DNA of 64,000 nt from Methylobacterium sp. GXS13 (GCF_001455965.1 NZ_LKKO01000069.1:62001-126000), one strand, 5' to 3'. Counted from the first letter of the stretch, positions 45,129 through 54,425 are shown. The notes: a model not told the origin generated them from the letters alone. Program-made: numbers and translations.

Positions 45129-46172
45129 CTACGCGTTCGGCGGGTAGGCGTGCTCGCACCCGGACGGGTCGGTCACCCGCGTCTCGCCATCCGAGTCGGC
45201 CAGGTAACCGGGTCCGACCGGCACTTTGCCGTGGCCGCCCGGGATGTCGAGCACATAGGTCGGCTGAGCCAGGCCGGAGAGACGGCCGCGCAGGGCGCGC
45301 ATCAGGTCCTGTCCCTCGGTCAGGCTGGTCCGCAGGTGACCGGTGCCCGGGGCGAGGTCACCGTGATGCAGGTAATAGGGTTTGATCCGGTTCTCCACGA
45401 AGGCCCGCATCAGCGCTTCCAGAGTTTTGGCGTCGTCGTTGACCCCACGCAGGAGCACCGACTGGCTGACCATCGGGATCCCGGCATCGACCAACCGGGC
45501 GCAGGCGGCGCCGGCCTTTGGCGTTAGCTCGCGCGGGTGGTTGGCATGGAGGGCAACGAAGACCGCCCGGCCGAACTGCTTGAGCGCGCTGACCAAATCG
45601 GCGTCGACGAGATCCGGTTTCACCACCGGCACGCGGGTGTGGATCCGCATCACCCGCACGTGCTCGATCGAAGACAGCCGCTCGGCGATCACGCCGAGGC
45701 GCCGGGCCGAGAGCGCGAACGGGTCGCCGCCGGTGAGCACCACCTCCCAGATCCGCGGATCCTGCGCGATGTAGGCCAGGGCGCCGTCGAGCTCGGTTTC
45801 GGTGAGCGAGCCCAGGCCGTCCGGCCCGACCATCTCCCGGCGGAAGCAGAACCGGCAATAGACCGGGCAGATATGCAGTGGCTTCAGCAGCACCCGGTCG
45901 GGGTAGCGATGGACGATGCCCACCACCGGAGCGTGTGCCTCGTCGCCGATCGGGTCTGCCCGCTCCTCCGGGGCAACCACATTTTCCGCAACCTGCGGTA
46001 TGAACTGACGGGCAATCGGATCGCCCGGATCGTGGATGTCGATCAGCGCGGCCATGTCCGGCGTGACCGAGACGGCGTAGCGTTCCAGCACAGCGCGCAG
46101 CCCATCCGCCTCAGGTCCGGACAGCAGGCCGGCGTCGGTGAGGTTGGCGGCGCTGCGCAGGGTGCGGTTCAC
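45129..46172 (-). CDS. epmB: EF-P (R)-beta-lysylation enzyme, lysine 2,3-aminomutase-like radical SAM protein
   Basis: 347 residues. Radical-SAM cluster CPVYCRFC (CxxxCxxC, about 112-119), followed by FRREMVG and VLTGGDPF, and the PLP/substrate region at about 235-270. It converts alpha- to beta-lysine for EF-P modification. The start is GTG at 46172, whose last two bases overlap the epmA stop (GTGA), so the two are translationally coupled. The length (about 350 against about 415 for fermentative KamA) and context support EpmB. Confidence 0.9.
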   Translation of the reverse strand: MNRTLRSAANLTDAGLLSGPEADGLRAVLERYAVSVTPDMAALIDIHDPGDPIARQFIPQVAENVVAPEERADPIGDEAHAPVVGIVHRYPDRVLLKPLHICPVYCRFCFRREMVGPDGLGSLTETELDGALAYIAQDPRIWEVVLTGGDPFALSARRLGVIAERLSSIEHVRVMRIHTRVPVVKPDLVDADLVSALKQFGRAVFVALHANHPRELTPKAGAACARLVDAGIPMVSQSVLLRGVNDDAKTLEALMRAFVENRIKPYYLHHGDLAPGTGHLRTSLTEGQDLMRALRGRLSGLAQPTYVLDIPGGHGKVPVGPGYLADSDGETRVTDPSGCEHAYPPNA

Positions 46173-47224
46173 GACAGCGTCTCCGCCACGGGGGTCCAGA
46201 TCACGTCGTCGATCCGGTTCGCGCCGCAGGCCAGCATGGCCAGGCGGTCGAAGCCGAGGGCGATCCCCGAAGCGTCGGGCATCACCGCCAGAGCGGCGAA
46301 GAAATCCTCGTCGATCGGGTAGGTCTCTTCGTAGATCTGCAGCTTTTCCGCCATCTCCCCTTCGAAGCGCCTGCGAAGGGAAACCGGATCGGTCAATTCG
46401 CCGAAGGCATTGGCGAGTTCGACCCCGCACGCATAAAGTTCGAACCGTTCCGCCACCCGCGGATCCTCCGGGGCCGGCCGGGCGAGCGCCGCTTCGCTGA
46501 TCGGGTACGCGCACAGGATCGTCGGGCGTCCGATGCCGAGATGGGGCTCGATCCGGGCCACCAGCACCCGGGAAAACAGATCGGCCCAGGTGTCATCGGA
46601 CGCGACCCGCAGGCCCGCTTCGGACACCGCACCGGCGAGGCCATCGCGATCGGTCTCACCGCTTGAGGACACCGTTGCCAAAAGATCGATGCCGGCAAAG
46701 CGCGTGAAGGCCTCGGCGAGGGTGAGGCGCTCCGGCTCGGCGAACGGGTCGGTCTCCCGGCCTCGGTAGGCGAAGCGGCGGCCGGCGGCGGCCTCGGCGG
46801 CGAGCGCGAGCAGGTCGGCGCAATCGGCCATCAGGTCGGTGTAGGGTACCCCGGCGCGGTACCACTCCAGCATGGTGAATTCGGGATGGTGCAGCGGTCC
46901 GCGCTCGCGATTGCGGAACACCCGGGCGACGCTGAGCAGCCGGGTCTCGCCGGCCGCCAGGAGCTTCTTGCAGGCAAATTCCGGCGAGGTGTGCAGGTAG
47001 AGCGGCGTCCGCGCCCCGCTGGCGCCGATCGCCTCGGTGGCGAAGGCCGAGAGATGCGCCTCGTTGCCGGGCGAGACCTGCAGGCAGGCGGTCTCGGCCT
47101 CCACGAAATCGCGCGCGGCGAACCAGGCCCGGAAGGCGGCCAGGATCCGGTTGCGCATCAGGAGCCGCGGGCGCCGGTCGGCGTGGCGATCGGGCGACCA
47201 CCAGGGGGAGGGGGCGCCACTCAC
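46169..47224 (-). CDS. epmA: EF-P lysyl-transferase (GenX/PoxA/YjeA)
   Basis: 351 residues, a truncated class II lysyl-tRNA synthetase lacking the anticodon-binding domain. Motif 2 region FRNRERGPLHHPEFTMLEWYRAG and motif 3 ALGFDRLAML are present. It ligates beta-lysine to the EF-P lysine. GTG start at 47224 matches the family N-terminus (SPWWSPDRHADRRP). Divergent from efp and coupled to epmB. Confidence 0.92.
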   Translation of the reverse strand: MSGAPSPWWSPDRHADRRPRLLMRNRILAAFRAWFAARDFVEAETACLQVSPGNEAHLSAFATEAIGASGARTPLYLHTSPEFACKKLLAAGETRLLSVARVFRNRERGPLHHPEFTMLEWYRAGVPYTDLMADCADLLALAAEAAAGRRFAYRGRETDPFAEPERLTLAEAFTRFAGIDLLATVSSSGETDRDGLAGAVSEAGLRVASDDTWADLFSRVLVARIEPHLGIGRPTILCAYPISEAALARPAPEDPRVAERFELYACGVELANAFGELTDPVSLRRRFEGEMAEKLQIYEETYPIDEDFFAALAVMPDASGIALGFDRLAMLACGANRIDDVIWTPVAETLS

Positions 47225-47455
47225 AGCCCGGCCCCCGCCGGAATCCCGCGTCCGCGGACGCGGGGGCAAGCCGCGTGATCGGCGAGCGAATGGGCAGACA
47301 TCATACTCGGTCGCCTGCGGGCAGAGCGCCCACGCGCCGCGGTTGCGCCCCGCCGGCTGGCAACGGCGTCGCAGATGCGATAGTGGCGGGGCCTGAGATC
47401 CAGTGCACGCGCTTGGCGTGTGCCGACCCGCCTTGTCAATGCAGGACGTAATTCC

Positions 47456-48022
47456 GTGAAGGTGATCGCCTCAACGCTCCGTAAGGGCAACGTCGTCGAA
47501 AAGGACGGCAAGCTCTACGTGATCCTGTTCGCCGAGAACATCCACCCCGGCAAGGGCACCCCGGTAACCCAGCTCGACATGCGGCGCATCACGGATGGCG
47601 TGAAGGTGTCCGAGCGGTACCGCACCACCGAGCAGGTCGAGCGCGCCTTCGTCGAGGATCGCGAGCACACCTTCCTGTACAGCGACGCGGAAGGGTTCCA
47701 CTTCATGAACCCGGAGAGCTACGAGCAGGTCGCCGTGCCGGCCGACGCCGTCGGCGACGCCGCCCCCTACCTTCAGGAGGGCATGGCGGTGATGCTGGCG
47801 AGCCACAACGACGTGCCGCTGACCATCGAGCTGCCCCAGCGGGTCACCCTGGAGGTCGCCGAGACCGAGCCGGTGCTCAAGGGACAGACCGCCTCCTCGT
47901 CCTACAAGCCGGCCACGCTCTCGAACGGCGTGCGCACCACCGTGCCGCCGCACATCGCGGCCGGCACCCGGGTCGTGGTGATGACGGCGGACGGCGCCTA
48001 CGTCGAGCGCGCCAAGGACTGA
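47456..48022 (+). CDS. efp: Elongation factor P
   Basis: 188 residues, three beta-barrel domains. EF-P rescues ribosomes stalled at polyproline. The modified lysine is Lys33 in the loop HPGKGTP. The C-terminal signature GVRTTVPPHIAAGTRVVVMTADGAY is intact. The start is GTG at 47456 with an AGGA site upstream. Its own modification genes epmA and epmB are divergent, 231 bases away. Confidence 0.95.
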   Translation: MKVIASTLRKGNVVEKDGKLYVILFAENIHPGKGTPVTQLDMRRITDGVKVSERYRTTEQVERAFVEDREHTFLYSDAEGFHFMNPESYEQVAVPADAVGDAAPYLQEGMAVMLASHNDVPLTIELPQRVTLEVAETEPVLKGQTASSSYKPATLSNGVRTTVPPHIAAGTRVVVMTADGAYVERAKD

Positions 48023-48252
48023 TCGGGTTTGGGGGTTCTCGCCCCGGGACGACAGTCGCGCGGGCGGGACCCCTCTAGCCGACCTCTACCCCTCATCCTG
48101 CGTTGGCGGCGCGCAGCGACGCCCACGAAGGAGGGCTCCGGGGATCGCGAGCAAACCAAAGGCCTCTTGCGAGGCTTGCTGTGCGCGCACCTCAGAATGG
48201 GGTGATCGGTTCTGGTGCCGCAGGTCCCGTCGCCGCTATCGAACCCGCTGCC

Positions 48253-49263
48253 TCACCGTGGCGCGCGAGATGCGGCCTCGATCGCCCCGTAGCACCCCTG
48301 AGACAAAGCCTGTGCCCGCAGCCGCTCCGGCGCGCTGAACGGCCGTCCATCCTCTCGGAACAGATCCTCCTTGAGCAGTGCCTCGGAGGTGCAGCGGGCG
48401 GCGATCCGGCAGAGCGGAAGCTCGCCGCCGGTGCGGGTGCAGATCCGCACGTAATCGGCCCGGAACGCCCGCAACCCGGCATGCGGGTTCGGCCCCGTCA
48501 GGGTGACCAGCCCGGTGAGCAGTCCCAACAGGACCGGCTGGTGGACGAGATACACGACGAGGCTGTGGCGCCCCGCGAAGGTCGCCGCGCGGCCGGCCGC
48601 CGAGCTCGGCGCCCAGGCGCCGAGGCTTGACCGTCTGAGCCGGGGCAGGCCGAGCCGCCCGAGGACGATCCCCGTGAGGACGAACCCGAACCACGGGAAC
48701 AGCGGAACATAATCGTTGGTCCGCGGCGTCCCGGTACCGAGGCCGAGAAAAAACAGGATCGGTGCGTCGAGCACCGGCGCATGGAGCCACAGCGGCGCGG
48801 CGAAGATTGCGGCGGCGGCCAGCATCGTCACGGGCAGCGGCAGGAACAGGAACGGCAGGCCGAGCACGCTGGCGACGGCGATGCAGTGTAGGATCCCGAA
48901 GAACACGTAAGCGTCCGGGAAGGCCAGCCAGGTTCCGGCCGTGACCAGCAGCGCCGCCCCGCCGATCCGGGCGAGCCGCGTCAGGGTCGGCCGAACGCGA
49001 ACGCCATGCCCATTCATCAGCACCAGCCCGACCCCGACGAGGGTCAGGAAGGTGCCGGCGATCGCCTCGGCTGCCCGGTGGCCGGCCGGCGTCAGGGCGT
49101 AATTCTCGGCCGTCAGACGCAGATATCCGAGGTCCCAGAGCGTATGGTAGCTCGCCATCGCCAGGAGCGCGGCCGCCCGCACGGCATCGATGATCGGCAG
49201 CCGGCGTTGCCCGGAAGCCGGGGCGGGGCGGGACTGCTCGGGGCGGTTCGCGTCGGTCGACAT
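48253..49263 (-). CDS. DUF1624-family multispanning membrane protein
   Basis: 336 residues. After a short Pro/Arg-rich N-terminus there are about seven helices. The pattern RLPIIDAVRAAALLAMASYHTLWDLGYL resembles the heparan-alpha-glucosaminide acetyltransferase-like DUF1624 family, and GRHSLVVYLVHQPVLLGL is typical of it. A possible acyltransferase at the inner membrane. The C-terminal 70 residues carry several cysteines (ICTRTGGELPLCRIAARC) that are not part of the family core. Confidence 0.8.
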   Translation of the reverse strand: MSTDANRPEQSRPAPASGQRRLPIIDAVRAAALLAMASYHTLWDLGYLRLTAENYALTPAGHRAAEAIAGTFLTLVGVGLVLMNGHGVRVRPTLTRLARIGGAALLVTAGTWLAFPDAYVFFGILHCIAVASVLGLPFLFLPLPVTMLAAAAIFAAPLWLHAPVLDAPILFFLGLGTGTPRTNDYVPLFPWFGFVLTGIVLGRLGLPRLRRSSLGAWAPSSAAGRAATFAGRHSLVVYLVHQPVLLGLLTGLVTLTGPNPHAGLRAFRADYVRICTRTGGELPLCRIAARCTSEALLKEDLFREDGRPFSAPERLRAQALSQGCYGAIEAASRAPR

Positions 49264-49614
49264 GCGACGGCGTCAAACCATGCCGGCGCCCCCGGCGCCA
49301 CCGCAGCGAGGCTTCGCGACCGTCTTCGGGGTGCCGGGCCGATGACCCTCTCGAAAACGTGAAGCCCGCTGCTTGCCGCTCGCGAAAACCTGACTCGACG
49401 GCGTGCCGGAAGAGATCCAGACGACGCGATCGGCGTGAAAACGCCTTTCCCCGGTCCGGCCTGCGACCGATCGACTGTTGCGGGGCTGCCTCCCCCGGGC
49501 AAGATTGCAACTCGGCAAGGCTCCTATGCCGGTCATATGGGCTTTCCGGGAATCAGGACTTCGTTAATCTTGCTGTGTGAGCGCGCGGCGTGATTCGGTG
49601 TAGGTTGCTCGGCC
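49264..49614. other. Intergenic region upstream of the cold-shock gene
   Basis: 351 bases between the divergent DUF1624 gene and the tandem cold-shock gene. No protein, tRNA or strong hairpin is evident. The last 80 bases are locally AT-richer (TCGTTAATCTTGCTG) and probably hold the promoter and a long 5' leader of the cold-shock gene (inference). Confidence 0.3.
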
Positions 49615-50214
49615 ATGTCTGACGAACGCGGATCCGGGCCGGAAACCCCCAATCGGATTGAGGAAGCCCGGGGTGCCGAGACGGCGCAGGACGAGCCGCT
49701 CGACCTTGTCGAGGTCTCCGGTCGGATCAAGTGGTTCGACGTGTCGAAGGGCTTCGGCTTCATCGTGCCCGATGACGGCGCCCCCGATATTCTGCTGCAC
49801 GTCACCTGCCTGCGCCGCGACGGCTTCCAGGCGGCCAGCGAGGGCGCGCGCATCGTCGTGGAGGCGGTGGAGCGTCCGCGCGGGTGGCAGGCGTTCCGGG
49901 TGGTCTCCCTCGACCAGTCGGCGGCCTTGCATCCCTCCGAGATGCCGATGCCGCGGACCCATGTCTCGGTCACGCCGACCAGCGGGCTGGAGACGGCTGT
50001 GGTGAAGTGGTTCAACCGGCTGCGCGGCTTCGGCTTCCTCACCCGCGGTGACGGCACGCCCGACATCTTCGTGCACATGGAGACCCTGCGCCGCTACGGC
50101 ATCGCCGAGCTGAAGCCCGGCGAGGCGGTGCTGGTGCGCTATGGCGACGGCTCCAAGGGCGTGATGGCGGCCGAGATCCGCCTGATCGACGGCACGCTCC
50201 CGACCTCGCACTGA
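49615..50214 (+). CDS. Tandem cold-shock domain protein
   Basis: 199 residues with two cold-shock domains: about 33-100 (GRIKWFDVSKGFGFIVPDDGAPDILLH) and about 125-195 (AVVKWFNRLRGFGFLTRGDGTPDIFVH). Each has RNP1 (KGFGFI / RGFGFL) and RNP2 (DILLH / DIFVH). The acidic N-terminal extension of about 30 residues is disordered. It binds single-stranded nucleic acid, probably as an RNA chaperone. Two-domain CSPs are characteristic of alphaproteobacteria. Confidence 0.92.
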   Translation: MSDERGSGPETPNRIEEARGAETAQDEPLDLVEVSGRIKWFDVSKGFGFIVPDDGAPDILLHVTCLRRDGFQAASEGARIVVEAVERPRGWQAFRVVSLDQSAALHPSEMPMPRTHVSVTPTSGLETAVVKWFNRLRGFGFLTRGDGTPDIFVHMETLRRYGIAELKPGEAVLVRYGDGSKGVMAAEIRLIDGTLPTSH

Positions 50215-50278
50215 CGCCACGACCCGGACGCGTTATTGGACAGCGCCCTGTGCGCGTTTCCTGAAGAGGCATGAGCCC

Positions 50279-50773
50279 GTGAAATCTCTGTTCCGCGTCG
50301 CTCAGGCGGCGGCCATCGCCGGCCTGGTCCTGACCGCGCCCGCGGCCTTCCTGCCCGTCTCCGCCCAGAATCCGGCGCGCGAGCGTGCCGCCAAGACAGA
50401 GCCGCTCACCATCGTGAGCAAGACGGGCCCGAAGCGGTTCGCCGTCGAGGTGATGCGGGACGATGCCGGCCGATCCCGGGGCCTGATGTTCCGCCGGCAC
50501 ATGGCCGCCGATCACGGCATGCTGTTCGATTTCGAGCGCACCGAGCCGGTGACCATGTGGATGAAGAACACCTATCTGCCGCTCGACATGCTGTTCATCC
50601 GCCCGGACGGCGTCGTCAGCCGGATCGCGGCCGACACCGAGCCGCTCTCCACCGCGATCATCCCGTCGGGCAGCCCGGTCTCGGCGGTGCTGGAACTCAA
50701 TGCCGGCACGGCGGCCAAGCTCGGGATCCAGGCGGGCGACACGATCGAGCACCCCTTGTTCAAGGCGCGCTGA
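50279..50773 (+). CDS. Exported DUF192-family protein
   Basis: 164 residues: signal peptide (VAQAAAIAGLVLTAPAAFLPVSAQ), then the DUF192 beta-barrel with RSRGLMFRRHMAADHGMLFDF and MWMKNTYLPLDMLFI. Family function unknown; periplasmic. GTG start at 50279. A common single gene next to cold-shock genes in Rhizobiales. Confidence 0.87.
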   Translation: MKSLFRVAQAAAIAGLVLTAPAAFLPVSAQNPARERAAKTEPLTIVSKTGPKRFAVEVMRDDAGRSRGLMFRRHMAADHGMLFDFERTEPVTMWMKNTYLPLDMLFIRPDGVVSRIAADTEPLSTAIIPSGSPVSAVLELNAGTAAKLGIQAGDTIEHPLFKAR

Positions 50774-50825
50774 TCCGAATCGGATTTTTGCGAACGCAGC
50801 GGGAACAATCGCCTTGACCGCTGCG

Positions 50826-50857
50826 ATGTTCCGCGCCAATGTTCCGGCATTGTTCCG
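50826..50857. repeat. Three TGTTCCG direct repeats upstream of the gene at 50893
   Basis: TGTTCCG occurs at 50827-50833, 50840-50846 and 50851-50857, at 13- and 11-base spacing. GGAACAAT at 50802-50809 is an inverted copy of ATTGTTCC at 50849-50856. Possible operator cluster just before the next gene. Confidence 0.4.
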
Positions 50858-50892
50858 GTGCGTCGGAATGCCGGCACAGCGCGGAGGACCCG

Positions 50893-51297
50893 ATGAGCGA
50901 TGTGGCCGATGCCGAACTGTTCGGCAACGACGATTGGTCGGTGAGCGCGGACGGGCTTGAGCACCGCGGCACCGGCTATTTCATCAGCCGGGGGGCCCTG
51001 TCGGCGCGGCGCGCCGAGGGCCTCTGGGACTGGCCGCTGCAGATGGCGGAAAAGAGCTGGTGCCGTCCGAGCCTGTTCCGCGACGCGTTCCTGAATGCCC
51101 TGCAGCTTTTCGGGATCGCCCGCGATGCCGGCCTGACCCGCTCCTTCGCCCTGGGCTACGGCATCCGGGCGGTTGAAGCGCCGGTCGCGGAGACGTTCGT
51201 CACCCTGGCCGATGTGCTCAAGCCCCGCGCCGTCCCCGAGACGGTCCGCGTCGCCGTCCCGCGCCCGGCACGGGCGCTCGCTGCGGCCGGCGCCTGA
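50893..51297 (+). CDS. Hypothetical protein, 134 residues
   Basis: No recognised family. Cytoplasmic-looking; the segments FGNDDWSVSADGLEHRGTGYFISR and ARRAEGLWDWPLQMAEKSWCRPSLF are distinctive, with an Ala/Pro-rich tail. The ATG at 50893 has a GCGGAGGA site; TGTTCCG repeats lie 36-66 bases upstream. Function unknown. Confidence 0.65.
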   Translation: MSDVADAELFGNDDWSVSADGLEHRGTGYFISRGALSARRAEGLWDWPLQMAEKSWCRPSLFRDAFLNALQLFGIARDAGLTRSFALGYGIRAVEAPVAETFVTLADVLKPRAVPETVRVAVPRPARALAAAGA

Positions 51298-51362
51298 GGC
51301 GTCCGGTCATTTGACCGCGCCTGTCTTCGCCGGATAGCCCTCTTCGCGAGATTGCGGGAGAG

Positions 51363-52241
51363 ATGATCATGGCGAATGCTGATAATGCCGGGCTCGACGG
51401 CCTGATCACGTCACCGCTTTCGCGGCGCGGCTTCGTGATGACCAGCCTGATCAGCGGCCTGACCGTCGCGACCACGCGCGTCGAGGCGCAGGTGATCCAC
51501 ACCGATGCGTCCGGGATCGAGGCCGGGGAGGTCAAGATCCCCGCCGCCGACGGTCCGATGCCGGCCTACCGGGCTGTGCCGGAAGGCGCAGGTCCGTTCC
51601 CGATCGTGCTGGTGATCGAGGAGATCTTCGGGGTCCACGAGTACATCAAGGACATCTGCCGGCGGCTCGCCAAGGCCGGCTACTGCGCGGTCGCGCCCGA
51701 GCTCTACGCGCGGCAGGGCGATCTCTCGACCATGACCGATCCCAAGGTCATCATCCGGGACGTCATCTCCAAGACACCCGACGCCCAGTGGATCGGCGAC
51801 CTCGACGCCACCGCCGCCTGGGCGGCTTCGGCCGCGAAGGGCGATTCCGGCCGGCTCGGCGTGATGGGCTGGTGCCGGGGCGGGCGGGACGCGTGGCTCT
51901 ACGCGGCGCATCGTCGCGACCTGAAGGCGGCCGTGGCCTGGTACGGGCCGCTCGGCGGCGAGCGGAGCGACATCCAGCCCCGCACCGCCGGGGATGTGGC
52001 GGGTGAGATCCACGCGCCCCTGCTCGCCCTCTATGGGGGCGCCGATGCCGGCATCTCGCCAGCGACCGTCGAAGAGGCCCGGGACAAGGCGAAGGAAGCC
52101 GGCAAGAGCGTCGAACTGGTGATCTACCCCGAGGCGCCGCATGGTTTCCACGCGGATTACCGGCCGAGCTATCGCAAGGACGCGGCCGAGGACGGCTGGA
52201 ACCGGGCACTTGCCTTCCTGAAAGCCCACGGCGTCGGCTGA
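51363..52241 (+). CDS. Dienelactone hydrolase family protein with twin-arginine signal
   Basis: 292 residues. SRRGFVMTSLISGLTVATTRVEA at about 20-42 is a twin-arginine export signal. The hydrolase domain shows VIEEIFGVHEYI, the nucleophile Cys in GVMGWCRGGR, and the C-terminal His in APHGFHADYR. It opens lactone or ester rings, here likely in the periplasm. ATGs at 51363 and 51369 are both possible. Confidence 0.87.
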   Translation: MIMANADNAGLDGLITSPLSRRGFVMTSLISGLTVATTRVEAQVIHTDASGIEAGEVKIPAADGPMPAYRAVPEGAGPFPIVLVIEEIFGVHEYIKDICRRLAKAGYCAVAPELYARQGDLSTMTDPKVIIRDVISKTPDAQWIGDLDATAAWAASAAKGDSGRLGVMGWCRGGRDAWLYAAHRRDLKAAVAWYGPLGGERSDIQPRTAGDVAGEIHAPLLALYGGADAGISPATVEEARDKAKEAGKSVELVIYPEAPHGFHADYRPSYRKDAAEDGWNRALAFLKAHGVG

Positions 52242-52432
52242 ACCGAGGGGTTTCCCGGGTCTTGGTCGGATGTTCCTCGGTCGCTGTGCTTCCCGGGACA
52301 CGGCCACAACTTGCTGAATATGCCAGGGTCGCGGGAGGATCTGTGCCTGCGCGGGTCCGGCCGACCGCGGCGATCGGGCTGTTGAACCGATCGTCGCGAC
52401 CGCCGTTCAGCCCCTGTAGAGTGTCCCGGCCC

Positions 52433-52888
52433 ATGAGCGACTCGGTACAGCCCGGACAGAAGCCCGTCATCCTCGTCGTGGAGGACCAACCCGACGAGCG
52501 CTTCCTCGCGGCCACGCTGCTGGAGGATACCGGCTTCACCGTGATCGAGGCCGAGGCCGCCGACCGGGCGCTGGCGATCCTCAACGACCGGGCCGACGAG
52601 GTCAGCGTCGTCTTCTCCGATGTGCGCACGCCCGGGCCGATCGGCGGCTTCGAGCTGGCCCGGATCATCGGCGTGACCTGGCCGCGGGTGCGGGTGCTGC
52701 TCACTTCCGGCGATGCCGGCGACCAGCCGAGCGATCTGCGCATGTCGGCGACGTTCATTCCGAAGCCCTGGCGGGCCGAGGATATCCTGGCCTGGGTGGA
52801 GCAGGCCGCCGGGCGGCCATCGGGCGCGACCGGGCCTGCGGTGATCGGTCCGGGTGGTCAATTAATTACACCGGGCGTGGAAACCTGA
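52433..52888 (+). CDS. Single-domain response regulator
   Basis: 151 residues with one receiver domain. ILVVEDQPDERFLA carries the acidic pair, VVFSDVRTPGP the phospho-acceptor Asp, LLTSGDAG the switch Thr/Ser and IPKPWRAEDI the conserved Lys. No output domain, so it works by protein-protein contact or as a phosphate sink. The start ATG at 52433 fits the CheY-like N-terminus; no histidine kinase is nearby. Confidence 0.88.
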   Translation: MSDSVQPGQKPVILVVEDQPDERFLAATLLEDTGFTVIEAEAADRALAILNDRADEVSVVFSDVRTPGPIGGFELARIIGVTWPRVRVLLTSGDAGDQPSDLRMSATFIPKPWRAEDILAWVEQAAGRPSGATGPAVIGPGGQLITPGVET

Positions 52889-52966
52889 GGCCAACTCCGG
52901 GTTGTACGCCACTCTCGGAGCGCGCCGCGCCCCGTCCCGTGTCACGCCGTCGGCCCCGACAACATC

Positions 52967-53167
52967 ATGCGCATCGTCGCCATCAACCATGCCGAGTCGC
53001 TCTGGCGCCGTCCCTGGGACGACACGCCCGACACGCAGGTCGTCGATACGCTGAGCGACGAGCTGCGGGCCCATTACGGCCCGGCGGCCGACGAGGTCCC
53101 GGCCGAGATCCTGGCGCTGGCCCTGCGCCTCGACGGGATGGATTCCGAACGGGTCTTCGCCGCCTGA
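52967..53167 (+). CDS. Small hypothetical protein, 66 residues
   Basis: MRIVAINHAESLWRRPWDDT followed by an acidic helical region ending MDSERVFAA. No family recognised; no signal or membrane segment. No strong ribosome-binding site is visible, but coding bias is reasonable. Confidence 0.5.
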   Translation: MRIVAINHAESLWRRPWDDTPDTQVVDTLSDELRAHYGPAADEVPAEILALALRLDGMDSERVFAA

Positions 53168-53255
53168 CGCCGCCCCTGAGTCGCCAAGGCGGGGGAATCT
53201 GCTATTCAGCGGGCTCTGACCTGCCGGCGCATCGCGTCTCTCAGTCGAGCCCCTC

Positions 53256-54425
53256 ATGCGTCTCACCGTTCTTCGCGGATCGCTTGCCGTTGGCCTGATC
53301 CTGGCGCTCGCCGGATTCCAGACCGCGCAGGCCGCCGCGCCCCCGCCGCAGCCCGCGGATGGCCCCGGCGGCGTCGGTGACCGCAAGGCCACGATCGTGA
53401 AGCGCCTGGTCGGCCGCGGGACGGGCAGCCTGTTCGCATTCCATGCGGCCGGCGCGGCGCCGGAAGCCGGCCGGCCCGTGGCCGTGTTCCTGCACGGGTG
53501 GGGCGTGGTCAATCCGCAGAGCTACGGCGGCTGGATCGACCACCTGACCCGCCAGGGCTGGCTCGTGCTCTACCCCCGTTTCCAGGACGTGAACCGGACG
53601 CGTCCGGCCGACGCCCCTGGCATCGCCGAGACTCTGGTCAAGGCCGCGCTCGCCGACCTTGCCTCCGATGCCGACGCCAAGCCCGATCTCGGCCGTGTGG
53701 CGCTGATCGGGCATCTGGCGGGCGCGCCCATCGCCTTCGACATGGCCGCCGACGCCAAGCAGCAGGGCCTGCCGGTGCCGAAGCTGATCTTCGCCGCGGC
53801 GCCGGGCGGCATTGCCAGCGGGCCGAAATCCCGCGGCATCGCGCTGACCGAGCTGTCCGGGATCGACCCGTCGACGCTGCTGATCGCCATGGTCGGGGAC
53901 AAGGACACGCGCGCGGCCGACCTCGCGGCCAAGCGCCTGCTGCGCGAGGCCAGCGCCGTGCCGATCGAGCGCAAGCTGTTCGTGCGCGCCCTCTCGGACG
54001 ATCACGGTTTCCCGGCCCTGACCGCGACGCTCGCGGCCCCGGCCGGCCTCGACAGCGCCTATGATGGCGGGGCGATCAAGCCGGGACCGGAGCCGAAGGA
54101 CGCGGCCAAGGACGCTCCGAAGCCGCCGCCGTTCCGCTGGTCCGCCGACATGGCGCTCACTGGCGAGCAGCAGACGCTGGTGTCCCAGATCAATATCGCC
54201 CGGGTCGATGCGCTGGATTACCTCGGCTTCTGGAAGACGTTCGACATCGCCGCCGCGGCAGCCTTCGCCGGCTCGGACGCGAACGCCATGAAGGGCAACC
54301 CCCGGCTCGCCGACATGGAGCGCTGGAGCGACGGCTGGCCGGTCAAGCGGCTCGCCGTCGAGACACCGCGCCTGGCGCCCCCCGTCCAGGCCGCCCAGCC
54401 CGCTGTGGCCGCCCGCAAGCGCTGA
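53256..54425 (+). CDS. Exported alpha/beta-hydrolase-fold protein with a substituted nucleophile
   Basis: 389 residues. Signal peptide (LAVGLILALAGFQTAQA), then an alpha/beta-hydrolase fold: VAVFLHGWGVV oxyanion loop, VALIGHLAGAPIAF at the nucleophile elbow, and DDHGFPALT at the usual His. The elbow is G-H-L-A-G: the Ser of GxSxG is Leu, so ordinary esterase activity is unlikely. The C-terminus is a separate helical segment. Possibly a binding or scaffold protein; function unknown. Confidence 0.72.
   Translation: MRLTVLRGSLAVGLILALAGFQTAQAAAPPPQPADGPGGVGDRKATIVKRLVGRGTGSLFAFHAAGAAPEAGRPVAVFLHGWGVVNPQSYGGWIDHLTRQGWLVLYPRFQDVNRTRPADAPGIAETLVKAALADLASDADAKPDLGRVALIGHLAGAPIAFDMAADAKQQGLPVPKLIFAAAPGGIASGPKSRGIALTELSGIDPSTLLIAMVGDKDTRAADLAAKRLLREASAVPIERKLFVRALSDDHGFPALTATLAAPAGLDSAYDGGAIKPGPEPKDAAKDAPKPPPFRWSADMALTGEQQTLVSQINIARVDALDYLGFWKTFDIAAAAAFAGSDANAMKGNPRLADMERWSDGWPVKRLAVETPRLAPPVQAAQPAVAARKR

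Noticed and set aside
45129..46172. Call as fermentative lysine 2,3-aminomutase
   Set aside because: It is shorter than KamA and coupled to epmA beside efp, so EpmB is the better reading.
48023..48252. Possible tRNA or small RNA downstream of efp
   Set aside because: I could not fold a cloverleaf, and the stretch holds no conserved T-loop sequence.
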